DNA from: Aquisphaera giovannonii
Lineage (GTDB): Bacteria; Planctomycetota; Planctomycetia; Isosphaerales; Isosphaeraceae
Direction of reading: 5' to 3'
Assembly (NCBI RefSeq): GCF_008087625.1
Contig: NZ_CP042997.1
Location: 6,696,001-6,760,000 of the forward strand
Length of the DNA stretch: 64,000 nucleotides
How positions within the stretch are numbered: position 1 is the first letter of the stretch; each line of letters begins with the position of its first letter. The position numbers and the translations under genes are program-made. This document shows positions 49,935-58,459 of the stretch, in pieces. The notes under the pieces were generated by a model that was not told the DNA's origin, did no database searches, and saw only the letters and a program-made list of their open reading frames with translations.

Positions 49935-50361
49935 CTAGAGCGGCGACCGCGTCTTCGCCGACGATTTTGATAATCCTGTCCATCTCATCGACGACCGCGC
50001 CTCCCAGGAACGAGCGGGGCGGGATGTGCTGGGTCCCGAGCTCCTGGTAGACCGCGATGTCGGAGTTGGAGCCGACCTGAGCCTCGCCGTTGCCGACCGT
50101 GTGCTCGATGCTGTCGCGCATCTCGCCGGTGCGCAGCAGCGGCTCATCTTCGGGGAAGCCCTGCCGGGCGCGGTCGGCCTTGGTCGATTCCGCGAGATCA
50201 GGCCACGCGATGAAGGGGCCGGCCTGATCCTGATATTCGCCGATCTTCTCCTTCGCCCGCTTCTCGACGAGCTTCGCGGCCTTTTCGAGTGCGTGCTGCT
50301 CCATCTCGTGCTGCTGCAGGGCGATCTCGCCGAGTTTGGCGGCCAATTCAAGTAGTTCCAT
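49918..50361 (-). CDS. HK97 gp10-like minor tail protein, 3' end altered by ISAzo13
   Basis: 147 residues from the ATG at 50361, which overlaps the frameshifted chaperone stop as TGATG. A helical N-terminus (LGEIALQQHEMEQHALEKAA) precedes the gp10-family core: DEPLLRTGEMRDSIEHTV, VGSNSDIAVYQELGTQHIPPRSFL. The last residues LGTGQK and the stop come from the insertion sequence. Without it the end would read ALVGKGVHGGRLEIENE. The core is whole, so the protein may still work in tail completion. Confidence 0.75.
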   Translation of the reverse strand: MELLELAAKLGEIALQQHEMEQHALEKAAKLVEKRAKEKIGEYQDQAGPFIAWPDLAESTKADRARQGFPEDEPLLRTGEMRDSIEHTVGNGEAQVGSNSDIAVYQELGTQHIPPRSFLGGAVVDEMDRIIKIVGEDAVAALGTGQK

Positions 50362-50926
50362 CACTTCTCCCGCTCTTTCCATCTCCCGGCTTCAAAGTCC
50401 CAGACGTTCCCGTCCTGCTGGCCCAGGATGATGTGCCAGGCCATCGCCTCCTCGGGAGGCAGGCTGAACGCCACGTCGAACGGCACCCCGTTCCTCGCCA
50501 GGTAGAGGCGAAGGCTCAGCTCGGGGTGCTCGACCCGTTTTTTAATGCGGCCTTTTCGTCTTCGGGGCTGCTGGCCGCGGCTGCGGCTTCCGAAGCGAAA
50601 TGCTCGGCCACGGCCTCGATGCCTTCGTCGCCGAGCCGCTGGACGAGGGCTTCGAGCTGGATCTTGTTGGCAGGCCGCGCGACCGGATCGCCGTCGATGC
50701 TGACCACGCTGAACGCGAGGGCCGAGTAACCGACATAGGCCTCGTTCTTCGAGTTCTCGGGGCCGATGACCTCGAACATCCGCATGCGGTCGAGCAGGAG
50801 CATCTTCCGGACGCCGAGGGAGCGGCCCAGGGTATCGGTGACCAGGATGGGCTTGTTCGCGGCCTTGACGATGGACTCGCTCGGCGTTTCGCCCTGCGCG
50901 CCCTTGTGCACGGTGACCTTACCCAT
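50361..50926 (-). CDS. Tail assembly chaperone, long form made by -1 frameshift (gpGT-like)
   Basis: The 0-frame gene (50516-50926) and a 59-codon frame in -1 join at a slippery A AAA AAC. The extension reads RVEHPELSLRLYLARNGVPF then AFSLPPEEAMAWHIILGQQ and WDFEAGRWKERE, the pattern of gpT-type tail chaperones. The product would be about 188 residues. Made at low ratio to gpG-like protein, it loads tube subunits onto the tape measure in lambda and relatives. Confidence 0.8.
50516..50926 (-). CDS. Tail assembly chaperone, short form (gpG-like)
   Basis: 136 residues. VRKMLLLDRMRMFEVIGPEN and YVGYSALAFSVVSIDGDPVA are typical of G-type chaperones that sit between tail tube and tape measure. It ends KNGSSTPS when no frameshift occurs. 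The acidic, Ala-rich C-terminus is normal for the group. Confidence 0.8.
   Translation of the reverse strand: MGKVTVHKGAQGETPSESIVKAANKPILVTDTLGRSLGVRKMLLLDRMRMFEVIGPENSKNEAYVGYSALAFSVVSIDGDPVARPANKIQLEALVQRLGDEGIEAVAEHFASEAAAAASSPEDEKAALKNGSSTPS
50537..50543 (-). promoter_or_regulatory. Programmed -1 frameshift site (A AAA AAC)
   Basis: On the minus strand the heptamer AAAAAAC is in the phase TTA AAA AAC of the gpG-like gene, the classic X XXY YYZ slippery form. Slipping by -1 continues into the CGG GTC GAG CAC frame, which stays open to 50361. Confidence 0.8.
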
Positions 50927-50928
50927 GG

Positions 50929-51360
50929 CTACTGCACCTTGATGCGGCGCGAGGCCATCGCCGACACGGAGATCGGGATGAGCGAGTCGCCCTTCCAGTC
51001 GCCGGCGTTATCGTATTTCAGGATGACGTTCGTGTAGCGGAACTGGGTGATCGAGCCGTCCTTCTCGACGATGTTCTCGAAGATCGTGCCGCCCTGCTGG
51101 TTCACGCCGTTGAAGTAGTTGGCCTCGAGCTGCGCGAAGTAGTTGTCCACGTTAGGGTCGGTGCGGTCGAACTTCATGTCGATCTGCCAGCCGTCGGGGA
51201 TGACGCCGTGGCTCGTGATGCCGTCCAGCCCCTTGTGCTTCAGGTCGGTGAAGATGGGCTTGATCGAGTAATCGGTCTTGCCGTTCAGCGTTAGCGTGCC
51301 GGACGGCGTGACCACCGAATAGCTGATGTCCTTGCCGATGGAATAGTTGTTTACGGGCAT
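50929..51360 (-). CDS. Tail tube protein
   Basis: 143 residues, beta-rich: DISYSVVTPSGTLTLNGKTD, HGVIPDGWQIDMKFDRTDPN, and ITQFRYTNVILKYDNAGDWK match the XkdM/DUF2597-type tube proteins of contractile tails. It lies right after the sheath gene, as usual. Confidence 0.78.
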   Translation of the reverse strand: MPVNNYSIGKDISYSVVTPSGTLTLNGKTDYSIKPIFTDLKHKGLDGITSHGVIPDGWQIDMKFDRTDPNVDNYFAQLEANYFNGVNQQGGTIFENIVEKDGSITQFRYTNVILKYDNAGDWKGDSLIPISVSAMASRRIKVQ

Positions 51361-51371
51361 TTACTGTCTCC

Positions 51372-52904
51372 TTACTGGAAATTCGGGCTGGAGTTGCGAA
51401 CGATGACCGTGGTCTGGCCGCCTTCGAGGTTGATCAGGAAGTAGCGGATGATCGACAGGTAGACGACCTTGACGTCGGCCTGCATATAGCCGAGGGCGAC
51501 ACGGTTCTGGGGGTTGTTCGAGGCGTCGAGGATCACCTTCCAGTCCTGGATCATTCTCTGCTGGAACATGTTCTGCAGGAAGTTGTCGAGGGTCGCCTTG
51601 GCCGACTGCTGGACCGTGGGCGACTGCACCTGCCCGACGAAGATCCCCATGCCCGCGTTGAGCGTGGCCGCGATGTAGTTGGTCATGCGCGGGTAGTTGT
51701 CGCCGTTGACCGCCACGTTGCTCGACGAGTTGATGCCCAGCCGGGGGCTGAAGTAGCTACCGCCGGGCGACGGATTGGCGATCACCTCGCCGCGCGCCGC
51801 CGCGATCGCCTGAAGCTCCGCGTCGCTGTACTGCTGGCGGGCGTAGGTCTTCTGGGTGGCGATGATGCCGGAGAGGGGCTTGTTCAGGGAGGATTGCTCG
51901 GGTGAGAGCGCGGCCAGCTTCCCGGCGACGAAGCCCTGCGGGGAGACGAGGCGGGTGATGCCGCCGTTCACCGTATCGGTGATGTAGCACCAGTCGCCGA
52001 AGACCGCCTTGAGCGCGTAGCTGTCGATGCCGGCTCCCGAGAGCGTCGAGGCGAAGTTGGAGATCGTGTCGCCTACCGGGCTCGTCGTGACCATGTATGC
52101 GCCTTCGGCAAGGCCGTACGCGTTCTGGAGCGTCCACTGCGTCGAATCGTCGGCGTCCGCCAGCATGACGACGCTGGCCCCCGTGCCGCGCAGGGCGTAC
52201 ATGCCCTTGCGAGGGTTGGTGTCCTGGCCGATGAGCGTCGCCGAGGAGATTGAGCTGACGCCGTCCGTGCCGCCCGACAGGGAGACGGTGGACGGGTTGG
52301 TCGGGGCCGTGGTGCCGGAGCCGAGCGTGGCGACGATGAGCTGGGACGGCCCGCGCAGGCCGCTCTGGCCGCTGTTGATCGCGGCGGCCATGTTGGCGTA
52401 CAGCGCGTTCCCCGTGCCCCCGATGTTGTCGAAGACCTCGGAGAGCTGGCCGGGCAGGTTGACGGTGAGCTTGTAGGTCGGGGCGCCGCCCGTGCTGTTC
52501 GTGCCCGTCCCCACCGTGACGGTCAGCGAATTGCCGAGCGAGCCGGTGTATTTCGCGGTGAACGTGATGCCGATCCCGGTCCCCAGCGTGACCGAGGCGG
52601 CGGTGTCGGTGCCGTCGGTGACGCGCACGGCCCGGAAATTCGACGCCCCTTGCAGGGAGGCGGTGTAGACCGCAGTGCCGAGGTCGTATTTGCGGGCCTG
52701 CATCGGGCCGAACTGCTGGGCGCAGTCGTTCGGGCCGGAGACGATGGAGGGGCTGTTCACCGGCCCCCAGTTCGCGGTGCCGACCACGCCGAGGATGTTC
52801 GTCGGGACGCCGTTCAGCGCAGGCTGGGGGGCCACGATCTGGACGTAGAGGTTCGGCACCTGCAGAGCGGTGGTGTTGATGGAGCCTTGTTGAGTTATGG
52901 GCAT
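51372..52904 (-). CDS. Contractile tail sheath protein
   Basis: 510 residues, the hallmark of a myovirus. N-terminal VPTNILGVVGTANWGPVNSP and the C-terminal sheath domain (YPRMTNYIAATLNAGMGIFV; NFLQNMFQQRMIQDWKVILD; VVYLSIIRYFLINLEGGQT) are typical; the middle is a Gly/Thr-rich protrusion. Intact and well placed. Confidence 0.92.
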   Translation of the reverse strand: MPITQQGSINTTALQVPNLYVQIVAPQPALNGVPTNILGVVGTANWGPVNSPSIVSGPNDCAQQFGPMQARKYDLGTAVYTASLQGASNFRAVRVTDGTDTAASVTLGTGIGITFTAKYTGSLGNSLTVTVGTGTNSTGGAPTYKLTVNLPGQLSEVFDNIGGTGNALYANMAAAINSGQSGLRGPSQLIVATLGSGTTAPTNPSTVSLSGGTDGVSSISSATLIGQDTNPRKGMYALRGTGASVVMLADADDSTQWTLQNAYGLAEGAYMVTTSPVGDTISNFASTLSGAGIDSYALKAVFGDWCYITDTVNGGITRLVSPQGFVAGKLAALSPEQSSLNKPLSGIIATQKTYARQQYSDAELQAIAAARGEVIANPSPGGSYFSPRLGINSSSNVAVNGDNYPRMTNYIAATLNAGMGIFVGQVQSPTVQQSAKATLDNFLQNMFQQRMIQDWKVILDASNNPQNRVALGYMQADVKVVYLSIIRYFLINLEGGQTTVIVRNSSPNFQ

Positions 52905-52910
52905 GGGCTA

Positions 52911-53075
52911 CTACGCCTCCTTCTTGTTGATCGGTTTCGGTGCTTCGTCGTGATCGGCCTGGACGACGTGATGTGCGTATTCACCCGCCAGGATCGATTC
53001 GATTTCCTTCGGGTCGGTGATCCGTTCGCCAGCTTCGCGGCCGCCGAAGGGGTTCGTAACTACCAGCACTTTCAT
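52911..53075 (-). CDS. Small phage protein upstream of the sheath gene
   Basis: 54 residues: MKVLVVTNPFGGREAGERIT, a short His/Asp-rich middle and a basic tail. Preceded by GAGAGGAGAG. Short proteins (DUF2635-like) occupy this spot in Mu-like phages, but I see no clear match. Confidence 0.55.
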   Translation of the reverse strand: MKVLVVTNPFGGREAGERITDPKEIESILAGEYAHHVVQADHDEAPKPINKKEA

Positions 53076-53092
53076 GGTCTCTCCTCTCGTTA

Positions 53093-54090
53093 GAAACTAT
53101 CCGAGAACACCTGTAGTGATCATGTGACGGCTACTTTGGGCTTGCCTTGAGTGAGGCGATAGAGCCTGCGATACCAGAGGAGGGCGCAGGCGAGCTGGAT
53201 CATGCCGAGGTAGTTGATGTCGTTCTTCTCGTACCTCACCAGCAGGCCGCGGCACTTCGACAGCCAGGCGAAGGTCCGCTCGACGACCCAGCGGCGGGGC
53301 TTGTGCCCCTTCGAGGTGTCGACGGCCTTCTTCTCCTCGCCGATGCGACGGATGTGCGGCGCGTATCCGGAGGCGGTCGCCGCCTCCTCCGAGCGGGGGT
53401 TGTCATACCCCTTGTCGAGGCAGAGGTTCTGCGGCTCGTCGGCCGACGGCTCGGGCCTCTCGACGACGATCGCCTCGATCGTCTCGGCCAGGAGCTTCTG
53501 CTCCACGACGTTGGCCCCGGCGATCACCACCCCCAGCGGCCCGCCATCGGCGTCGGTCAGCAGGCTCTTCTTGGTGCCCTGCTTGCCGCGGTCGGTGGGG
53601 TTCCTGCCCGTCTTTTCCCCCCCCGGACCGGGCCTTGCCCAGCATCGCGTCGGCGCTCTGCCATCTCCAATCCACCCCGCCGAGCTCGTCGCACTCGGCG
53701 AGGATGACCGCCCAGATCCCCTCCAGGACGCCCCCCTCGGCCCATCGCCGGAACCAGTCGTGGACGGTGCTCTTGGGCCCGAACCGCTCCGGGAGCTGAT
53801 CCCACTGGCAGCCGCTGCGCATCCGGAAGATGATCCCTTCGAGCATCCTCCGCCACTGGGCCGGCGGTCGCCCCGTCGCCTTGGCGGGCCAGAACTCCAG
53901 GAGGATCGGCTCGATCCTGGCCCACAGCTCATCGGGGATCTCCCAGATCGTCTCCAGCGGCGGGACTTGCGATTTCCGGCGAGCCATCTCCGGGCCTCCT
54001 GGTCATGGTGCCCCCCTCGCGAGCGGATCTCATGACACAAACCCCTTCAAGCAAAGGGCATTCCGGAAAGCCAAGTTCTCGGATAGTTTC
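53093..54090 (-). mobile_element. IS5-family insertion sequence (998 bp)
   Basis: Perfect 16-bp terminal inverted repeats GAAACTATCCGAGAAC at both ends and a TTA target duplication (53090-53092; 54091-54093), which fits the TNA target of the IS427 group of IS5. It sits exactly at the stop codon of the gene at 54091 and recreates that TAA. Confidence 0.9.
53120..53987 (-). CDS. IS5-family transposase in two frames
   Basis: The N-terminal part (MARRKSQVPPLETIWEIPDE; RMRSGCQWDQLPERFGPKST; WRWQSADAMLGKARSGG) is in one frame and the rest (EKTGRNPTDRGKQGTKKSLL; NLCLDKGYDNPRSEE; RRWVVERTFAWLSKCRGLLV) in the next. They meet at a G8-A4 run near 53617-53628, needing a +1 (or -2) shift. IS427-group elements often use such frameshifts or slippage; a disabling indel is the alternative. 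Coordinates span both parts. The DDE residues are D in SADAM, D in CLDKGYD and E in VVERTFAW. Confidence 0.85.
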
Positions 54091-54909
54091 TTAGTTCAGG
54101 GCGTCGGGGTCGAACCCGCCCGTGATGTTGAGCTGCTCCGCGACGATCGTGGCCGCGCGCTGCGAAATGATTGTTCCGTATTCCACCGAGTAGACGAGGT
54201 CACGCCGGTAGAGCCGGGACTTCTGCGCCCCGTCCTCCGGGTGCGTCCGCACGTAGCGGATCCTGCCCGCCGTTCCGTCGCTCAGGGCGATGTCGTTCAG
54301 GCTGGCCAGCGCCGGATCGAGCAGCCGCGCCACGGTGTCGCGGACCTGCGGGCTGTTGCACCAGATCGTGATCCGGAAAGGCTTCTTCTGGCGCTTGATC
54401 TCCTGCACGACATTGGCGACCGTCCCGAGGCGGGTTTCGAGCCTCGTCGCCCCCGGCACGGTGACGACGGAGCCATTGCTCGAGGCCGCGTAGGTGGTGT
54501 TGATCAGCGCTGCAAGCGCCGTCGCCACGCTGGTGGGCGTGTCTTTCGCCTGCAGCGGGTAGATGAACGCCGTGCCGTCGACCACGATGGCCGCGTTGAG
54601 CGGGCAGCACACGCTGCCGCCGATGGTGAGGGCGGTGCCCGAGACGGCCATCGTCAGGGTAATCCGGGGCGAAGGGAGCACTGTCCAGTCGGTCGAGAAC
54701 CGCGTGACGTTCTGCTCGCCGTCGAGCGGGTATACCGAGATGTTGACGACGCCCGCCTTCAGATCGGCGTCGAGGTTGGCCGGGATCGGCCATCCCCGGA
54801 AGACCCGGCAGGGCTGCCCGACCGCCGAATCGGCGGCGGTCCCGTTCGGGTAGACGATCTGGGTGATCAGCGAGACGAGGACATTCTCGACGTCGGAGAG
54901 GTCGGCCAT
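54091..54909 (-). CDS. Phage tail-completion/terminator-like protein
   Basis: 272 residues. SDVENVLVSLITQIVYPNGT at the start and FRITIWCNSPQVRDTVARLL with ALSDGTAGRIRYVRTHPEDG resemble tail terminators or related proteins found just before the sheath gene in Mu-like phages. A middle insert (TALTIGGSVCCPLNAAIVVDG) is beta-type. Its TAA stop is the IS5 target duplication. Confidence 0.6.
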   Translation of the reverse strand: MADLSDVENVLVSLITQIVYPNGTAADSAVGQPCRVFRGWPIPANLDADLKAGVVNISVYPLDGEQNVTRFSTDWTVLPSPRITLTMAVSGTALTIGGSVCCPLNAAIVVDGTAFIYPLQAKDTPTSVATALAALINTTYAASSNGSVVTVPGATRLETRLGTVANVVQEIKRQKKPFRITIWCNSPQVRDTVARLLDPALASLNDIALSDGTAGRIRYVRTHPEDGAQKSRLYRRDLVYSVEYGTIISQRAATIVAEQLNITGGFDPDALN

Positions 54910-54914
54910 TGGGT

Positions 54915-55256
54915 TCAGGTCTCCAGGACCTGCGCGCGGAGGGTGGTGACCATGGGCCCCCAGTCCGCCGAGATGACTTGGTAGCGGTTGCCGAGGTCAT
55001 CGGCGATGACGTCGCCGCGCTGGACGAGCCCGCGCGCGGCCTTGATGATGATCTTCCAGAAGGTCTGGTACGCCGCGTCGGCCGCCAGCTTTGCCTGCGG
55101 TGCCAGACTTCCCTTGTCGATCTGGATATGGGCCGCGAGGTCGCTCGCGATCTCCGTTTCGTTATCCGGCGACAGGCCCCCGTAGGGCTGCGCGCCGTAG
55201 CCGGCGGTAGGAGTTGGCCGCGAAATCGAAATCCGTCGCGGATACAGGAAGGACAT
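54915..55256 (-). CDS. Head-tail joining-type protein
   Basis: 113 residues. ISISRPTPTAGYGAQPYGGL, IDKGSLAPQAKLAADAAYQT, and RGDVIADDLGNRYQVISADW are those of head-tail stopper/joining proteins. Between connector and terminator genes, 4-5 bases from each neighbour. Confidence 0.65.
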   Translation of the reverse strand: MSFLYPRRISISRPTPTAGYGAQPYGGLSPDNETEIASDLAAHIQIDKGSLAPQAKLAADAAYQTFWKIIIKAARGLVQRGDVIADDLGNRYQVISADWGPMVTTLRAQVLET

Positions 55257-55260
55257 GGCG

Positions 55261-56169
55261 TCAGGCCATCAGCAAAGCTTTGTAGGGCTGCAGCAGGGCC
55301 TGCGTGTCCTTGTCGATCGAGCTGGCGCTGAACCGCTCCATCGCGGCGTCGCCCGCCTTCTGGGACTTGATATTGCCGCCGAAGGGCGAGTCGATGGCCG
55401 CGCGCACGATGTTGGCGACGGCCTGCTTGATGTCGGGTGGCAGACTGGCCTGCGCCCATCCGGCGACGTAGCGGAGCCGGACGTCCGAGAAATGCGCGAG
55501 CAGCAGGCCCGGGGGTATCCAGACCTCGCCGGTCTGCGGGTTCACGTCCGTCTGGTCGCCCGGGAACGGGACCCAGGCGGGAGGGCCCCCGAAGGCCGCG
55601 GTGATGCCGAGCAGGTTGGTGTTCAGGTCCTGGCCGGCAAACTGCTGCGATCGCCTGCCGAGGGCATAGCGGCCGAAGCCGGAGAGGATTCGCGTCACCG
55701 GCGTCCGGGATAGCCGGACGGTCGGGCGGTTGGACGGGACGGGCAATTCCTGGGTAAGCGTCAGGCCGAATTCGACCGTGGCCTGGGAAAGATGGGCAAG
55801 CCGCACGGAGTCCAGCGTTATCGTGCTGCCGTTGACGGCGGTGATGACGCACGCCTCGGTCAGGTTCGTGGTTCCCCGGTCGAGGATGACCACGTCGCCG
55901 ACGAGCTGCTGCCCCATGGCCTGGCCCGGGAACGTGACCGTGACGTTCGAGCCGGGGTTTATCGGGGCCGGGAGCTTCAGGCTCAGGCTGGGGTTCTGGT
56001 TGGTCATGTAGGCCGGGGCGCCGTTCGCGTCAGGCGACCACAGAAGCCCCTCGGGGCGGGCGAGATAGGTGTTGACCACCCGGCAGGCGGCGTCGACCTG
56101 CGAAGCGGAAGCGTCGGTTATCCCGTAGGGGGCGTATTCGCCGGACGAGAGATAGGGAACCATCGCCAT
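55261..56169 (-). CDS. Head-tail connector/adaptor-like protein
   Basis: 302 residues. The C-terminal LPPDIKQAVANIVRAAIDSP and FSASSIDKDTQALLQPYKAL are typical of gp6-like adaptors. The N-terminus (ASQVDAACRVVNTYLARPEG) is also adaptor-like, with a beta-rich domain between. First structural gene after the capsid block. Confidence 0.65.
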   Translation of the reverse strand: MAMVPYLSSGEYAPYGITDASASQVDAACRVVNTYLARPEGLLWSPDANGAPAYMTNQNPSLSLKLPAPINPGSNVTVTFPGQAMGQQLVGDVVILDRGTTNLTEACVITAVNGSTITLDSVRLAHLSQATVEFGLTLTQELPVPSNRPTVRLSRTPVTRILSGFGRYALGRRSQQFAGQDLNTNLLGITAAFGGPPAWVPFPGDQTDVNPQTGEVWIPPGLLLAHFSDVRLRYVAGWAQASLPPDIKQAVANIVRAAIDSPFGGNIKSQKAGDAAMERFSASSIDKDTQALLQPYKALLMA

Positions 56170-56175
56170 CCGGAT

Positions 56176-56571
56176 CTACTTGCCCTGCAGCAGGATGCCG
56201 AGGTTCGAGAGCGTCGCCTGGCTGCCGCCGGTGTTGCTGATGTCGACGGTGAACGAGGCGAACGGGTTGCCGTCCGTGATGTTGAGCACCGCGGCGGTGT
56301 TGGCCGTCAGGGCCTGGGTCAGGGCCGCGCCCTGTTTGATGGTCCCGGCGTCATCGAGATACCGCTGGACGCTGATCAAGCCCGTCTGCGTCGAGGTGAC
56401 GCCGACGGCGCCGATCTGCAGCCCATCGGAGAGAATTAGGTTGGACGTTGCGTGGTTTCCCGCGGCAATGGTCGCGGGCAGGCCGTGGACGGAGGCGGGC
56501 ACCAGCGTTTGCATGGCCCCGCCCGGGTTTACGTGCTGGCCCTGGTCATTGGGGCTGGTCATCTTGGGCAT
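56176..56571 (-). CDS. Small head protein, possibly decoration
   Basis: 131 residues, beta-type and Gly/Thr-rich (IQ/AVGVTSTQTGLISVQRYLDD; FASFTVDISNTGGSQATLSN). No family recognised; located between capsid and connector genes, so a capsid decoration or head completion role is plausible. Confidence 0.45.
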   Translation of the reverse strand: MPKMTSPNDQGQHVNPGGAMQTLVPASVHGLPATIAAGNHATSNLILSDGLQIGAVGVTSTQTGLISVQRYLDDAGTIKQGAALTQALTANTAAVLNITDGNPFASFTVDISNTGGSQATLSNLGILLQGK

Positions 56572-56574
56572 GGT

Positions 56575-56811
56575 TTATTCATCCTCGGGCATGATGAGCT
56601 TGGTCTTGCGGGCCAGGCCGGTGTCAATCAGGTATCTTCCGATCTTGTCGTCCACCTCGGCCTTACCGTTGCGGAACTCAACCTGGAAGGTGAGCGGGTT
56701 GTTCTTGTCGTCCACCCAGTCCGACGGCATCTCGCCCTTGAGCCGCGGGTCGCCGGCGGGGCAGATGTGCATCGTGTGCGTGGCCTTCTTGTGGGGCAGG
56801 TAAACGAACAT
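56575..56811 (-). CDS. Small phage head-region protein
   Basis: 78 residues: FVYLPHKKATHTMHICPAGD, FQVEFRNGKAEVDDKIGRYL, LIDTGLARKTKLIMP. It resembles short proteins next to capsid genes that I cannot name. Three bases separate it from the next gene. Confidence 0.5.
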   Translation of the reverse strand: MFVYLPHKKATHTMHICPAGDPRLKGEMPSDWVDDKNNPLTFQVEFRNGKAEVDDKIGRYLIDTGLARKTKLIMPEDE

Positions 56812-56894
56812 AAAATCCTCCTTGAAACTTGGCCGCGCCGGGTCGACGCGGCCTTCCTTTCAGCTATAGCCCTATTGGGCTGGTCGCGCAATCA

Positions 56895-57905
56895 TTAAGG
56901 ACGCTGCACGGCGACGACGCAGTGCGCGTAGCTCGAGCCCTTGGCGAGGATCGCGTCGAAACAGACCGCGATAAACTTCTTCTGCAGGTCACCGACCAGG
57001 CCGAGCTGGAAGAGCTGCGGGATGCCGCCGTTGTGCTTGCCGCCGTCAATGTACGGACGGGTGATGAGCGGCTCGCTCAGGATGGCGCAGAAGTAGTTCT
57101 TGTAGCCGGCCGGCGGGGCGGAGAACCCGTACGAGGAGCCCGTGGTGCTGGGCAGGAACGGGTCGGTCGAGATGATCGGCAGTTCGCCGGCCTGCGTCGA
57201 AAGGGACTTCACCTTCACGCCCGCGACGACTTCCACGGTGTTCATGGTGATGCCCTGCGCCTTGGCCTCGCGGTCGATGAAGTCGCCCACGATCGGGTTC
57301 ACCCAGATCGCGGTCGGACGGACCACATAGCTGGTGTTCGCCACCATGGCGGCCACCTGCGCCTTCAGACCGTCGATGATCGAAGCGCCAGGGGCGATGG
57401 TTGCCTGCTGGGTGATCTGGTTGAGCAGGCCGTAATACTCGATGCTGCTCGGCGAAGCGTACGACGTGTCGGCACCCTGCCAGATCTTCTGGCAGCGGAC
57501 CACCTGGATGCCGCTGATGATGTCGTTGACGTCCTTGGCCTCGACGTAGCTGAACTGGCCCTGCTGCTGGGTCACCTGCACGTCGAACAGGCCGAAGTTG
57601 GAGCCGTTCACCATCGCCTTGATGTAGATCACCTTCTCCGAACGGGTCGGGCCGCCGGGGGTGTAGCTGATGGTGCGCGGGTCGGTGAACGCGCCCTGGC
57701 CGATCGCGGACTGCTCGAAGAAGCGGTGCGGGTGGCCGTTGGCGGGCTCCGCCGCGATGCGCTCCATGATGGGCGAGGAGCGGCGGACGAGGTCGAAGAT
57801 CTCGGTCTCGTACATGTTGACTTCGATGGCGCCGTTGCCGAGGAAGTCGGCAGCGGCCTGCATGGAATCGACGAACTGGGCGCCGAGTGTCGGATTGATG
57901 GGCAT
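56895..57905 (-). CDS. Major capsid protein (HK97-fold expected)
   Basis: 336 residues directly after the protease/scaffold gene. IEVNMYETEIFDLVRRSSPI, then TRSEKVIYIKAMVNGSNFGL, an E-loop-like DVQVTQQQGQFSYVEAKDVN, and PTAIWVNPIVGDFIDREAKA as in the P-domain spine helix of HK97-type capsids. The call rests on order and pattern. Confidence 0.72.
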   Translation of the reverse strand: MPINPTLGAQFVDSMQAAADFLGNGAIEVNMYETEIFDLVRRSSPIMERIAAEPANGHPHRFFEQSAIGQGAFTDPRTISYTPGGPTRSEKVIYIKAMVNGSNFGLFDVQVTQQQGQFSYVEAKDVNDIISGIQVVRCQKIWQGADTSYASPSSIEYYGLLNQITQQATIAPGASIIDGLKAQVAAMVANTSYVVRPTAIWVNPIVGDFIDREAKAQGITMNTVEVVAGVKVKSLSTQAGELPIISTDPFLPSTTGSSYGFSAPPAGYKNYFCAILSEPLITRPYIDGGKHNGGIPQLFQLGLVGDLQKKFIAVCFDAILAKGSSYAHCVVAVQRP

Positions 57906-57937
57906 GGTGGTAGTACTCCTGATGTGAAAGGGTTGGG

Positions 57938-58459
57938 TTAGGCGATCAGACCGGCCTTGGAGAGCGTGTTCTTGATCTCCATGCGCTTGACGGGCTCGAG
58001 GCTGGTGGCAGCGAGCGCCTTGTCGACGTCAGCCACGGAGAGCTTGCCTTCGCCGGTCGGCAGAGTCAGGCCGCTACGAGCGAGAAGCTGCGTGATGTGC
58101 GGCGAGAGCGTCTTGCGGGCAGGTTCCTCAGCGTGCTTGGCGGCGGCAGCCTGCAGGTCCTTGATCTGGGTGGCCTGCGACGCGAGCTGGTCCTGGAGCT
58201 CCTTGATCGTCTTGTCGCTGGCTTCCTTGGCGGCTGCGGCTTGGAGTTCCAGGGCCACCTTGTCGGCATTGGCCTTCGCCGCTGCCGCGGCTGCGGCCTT
58301 CTCTTCGTCCGCCTTTTTCTTTTCCTCGGCGGCGGAAGCTTCGATGGCGTCGATGCGCTTGTTGACGGTGGCGACTCCTGCGTCCAGGGCGTCTTTCATC
58401 GCCTTTTCCTGTGCTTCGCCCTGAGCCTTGAGCAGTTCTTTGAATTCATTAATGTCCAT
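57938..58459 (-). CDS. Scaffold protein from internal start (Nu3-like)
   Basis: 173 residues, in frame within the protease gene. AGGAG lies 6 bases before the ATG at 58459 (MDINEFKELLKAQ), a better ribosome site than expected by chance inside a gene. Lambda C/Nu3 uses the same nested arrangement for protease and scaffold. Long coiled coil with many Ala/Lys/Glu. Confidence 0.6.
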   Translation of the reverse strand: MDINEFKELLKAQGEAQEKAMKDALDAGVATVNKRIDAIEASAAEEKKKADEEKAAAAAAAKANADKVALELQAAAAKEASDKTIKELQDQLASQATQIKDLQAAAAKHAEEPARKTLSPHITQLLARSGLTLPTGEGKLSVADVDKALAATSLEPVKRMEIKNTLSKAGLIA

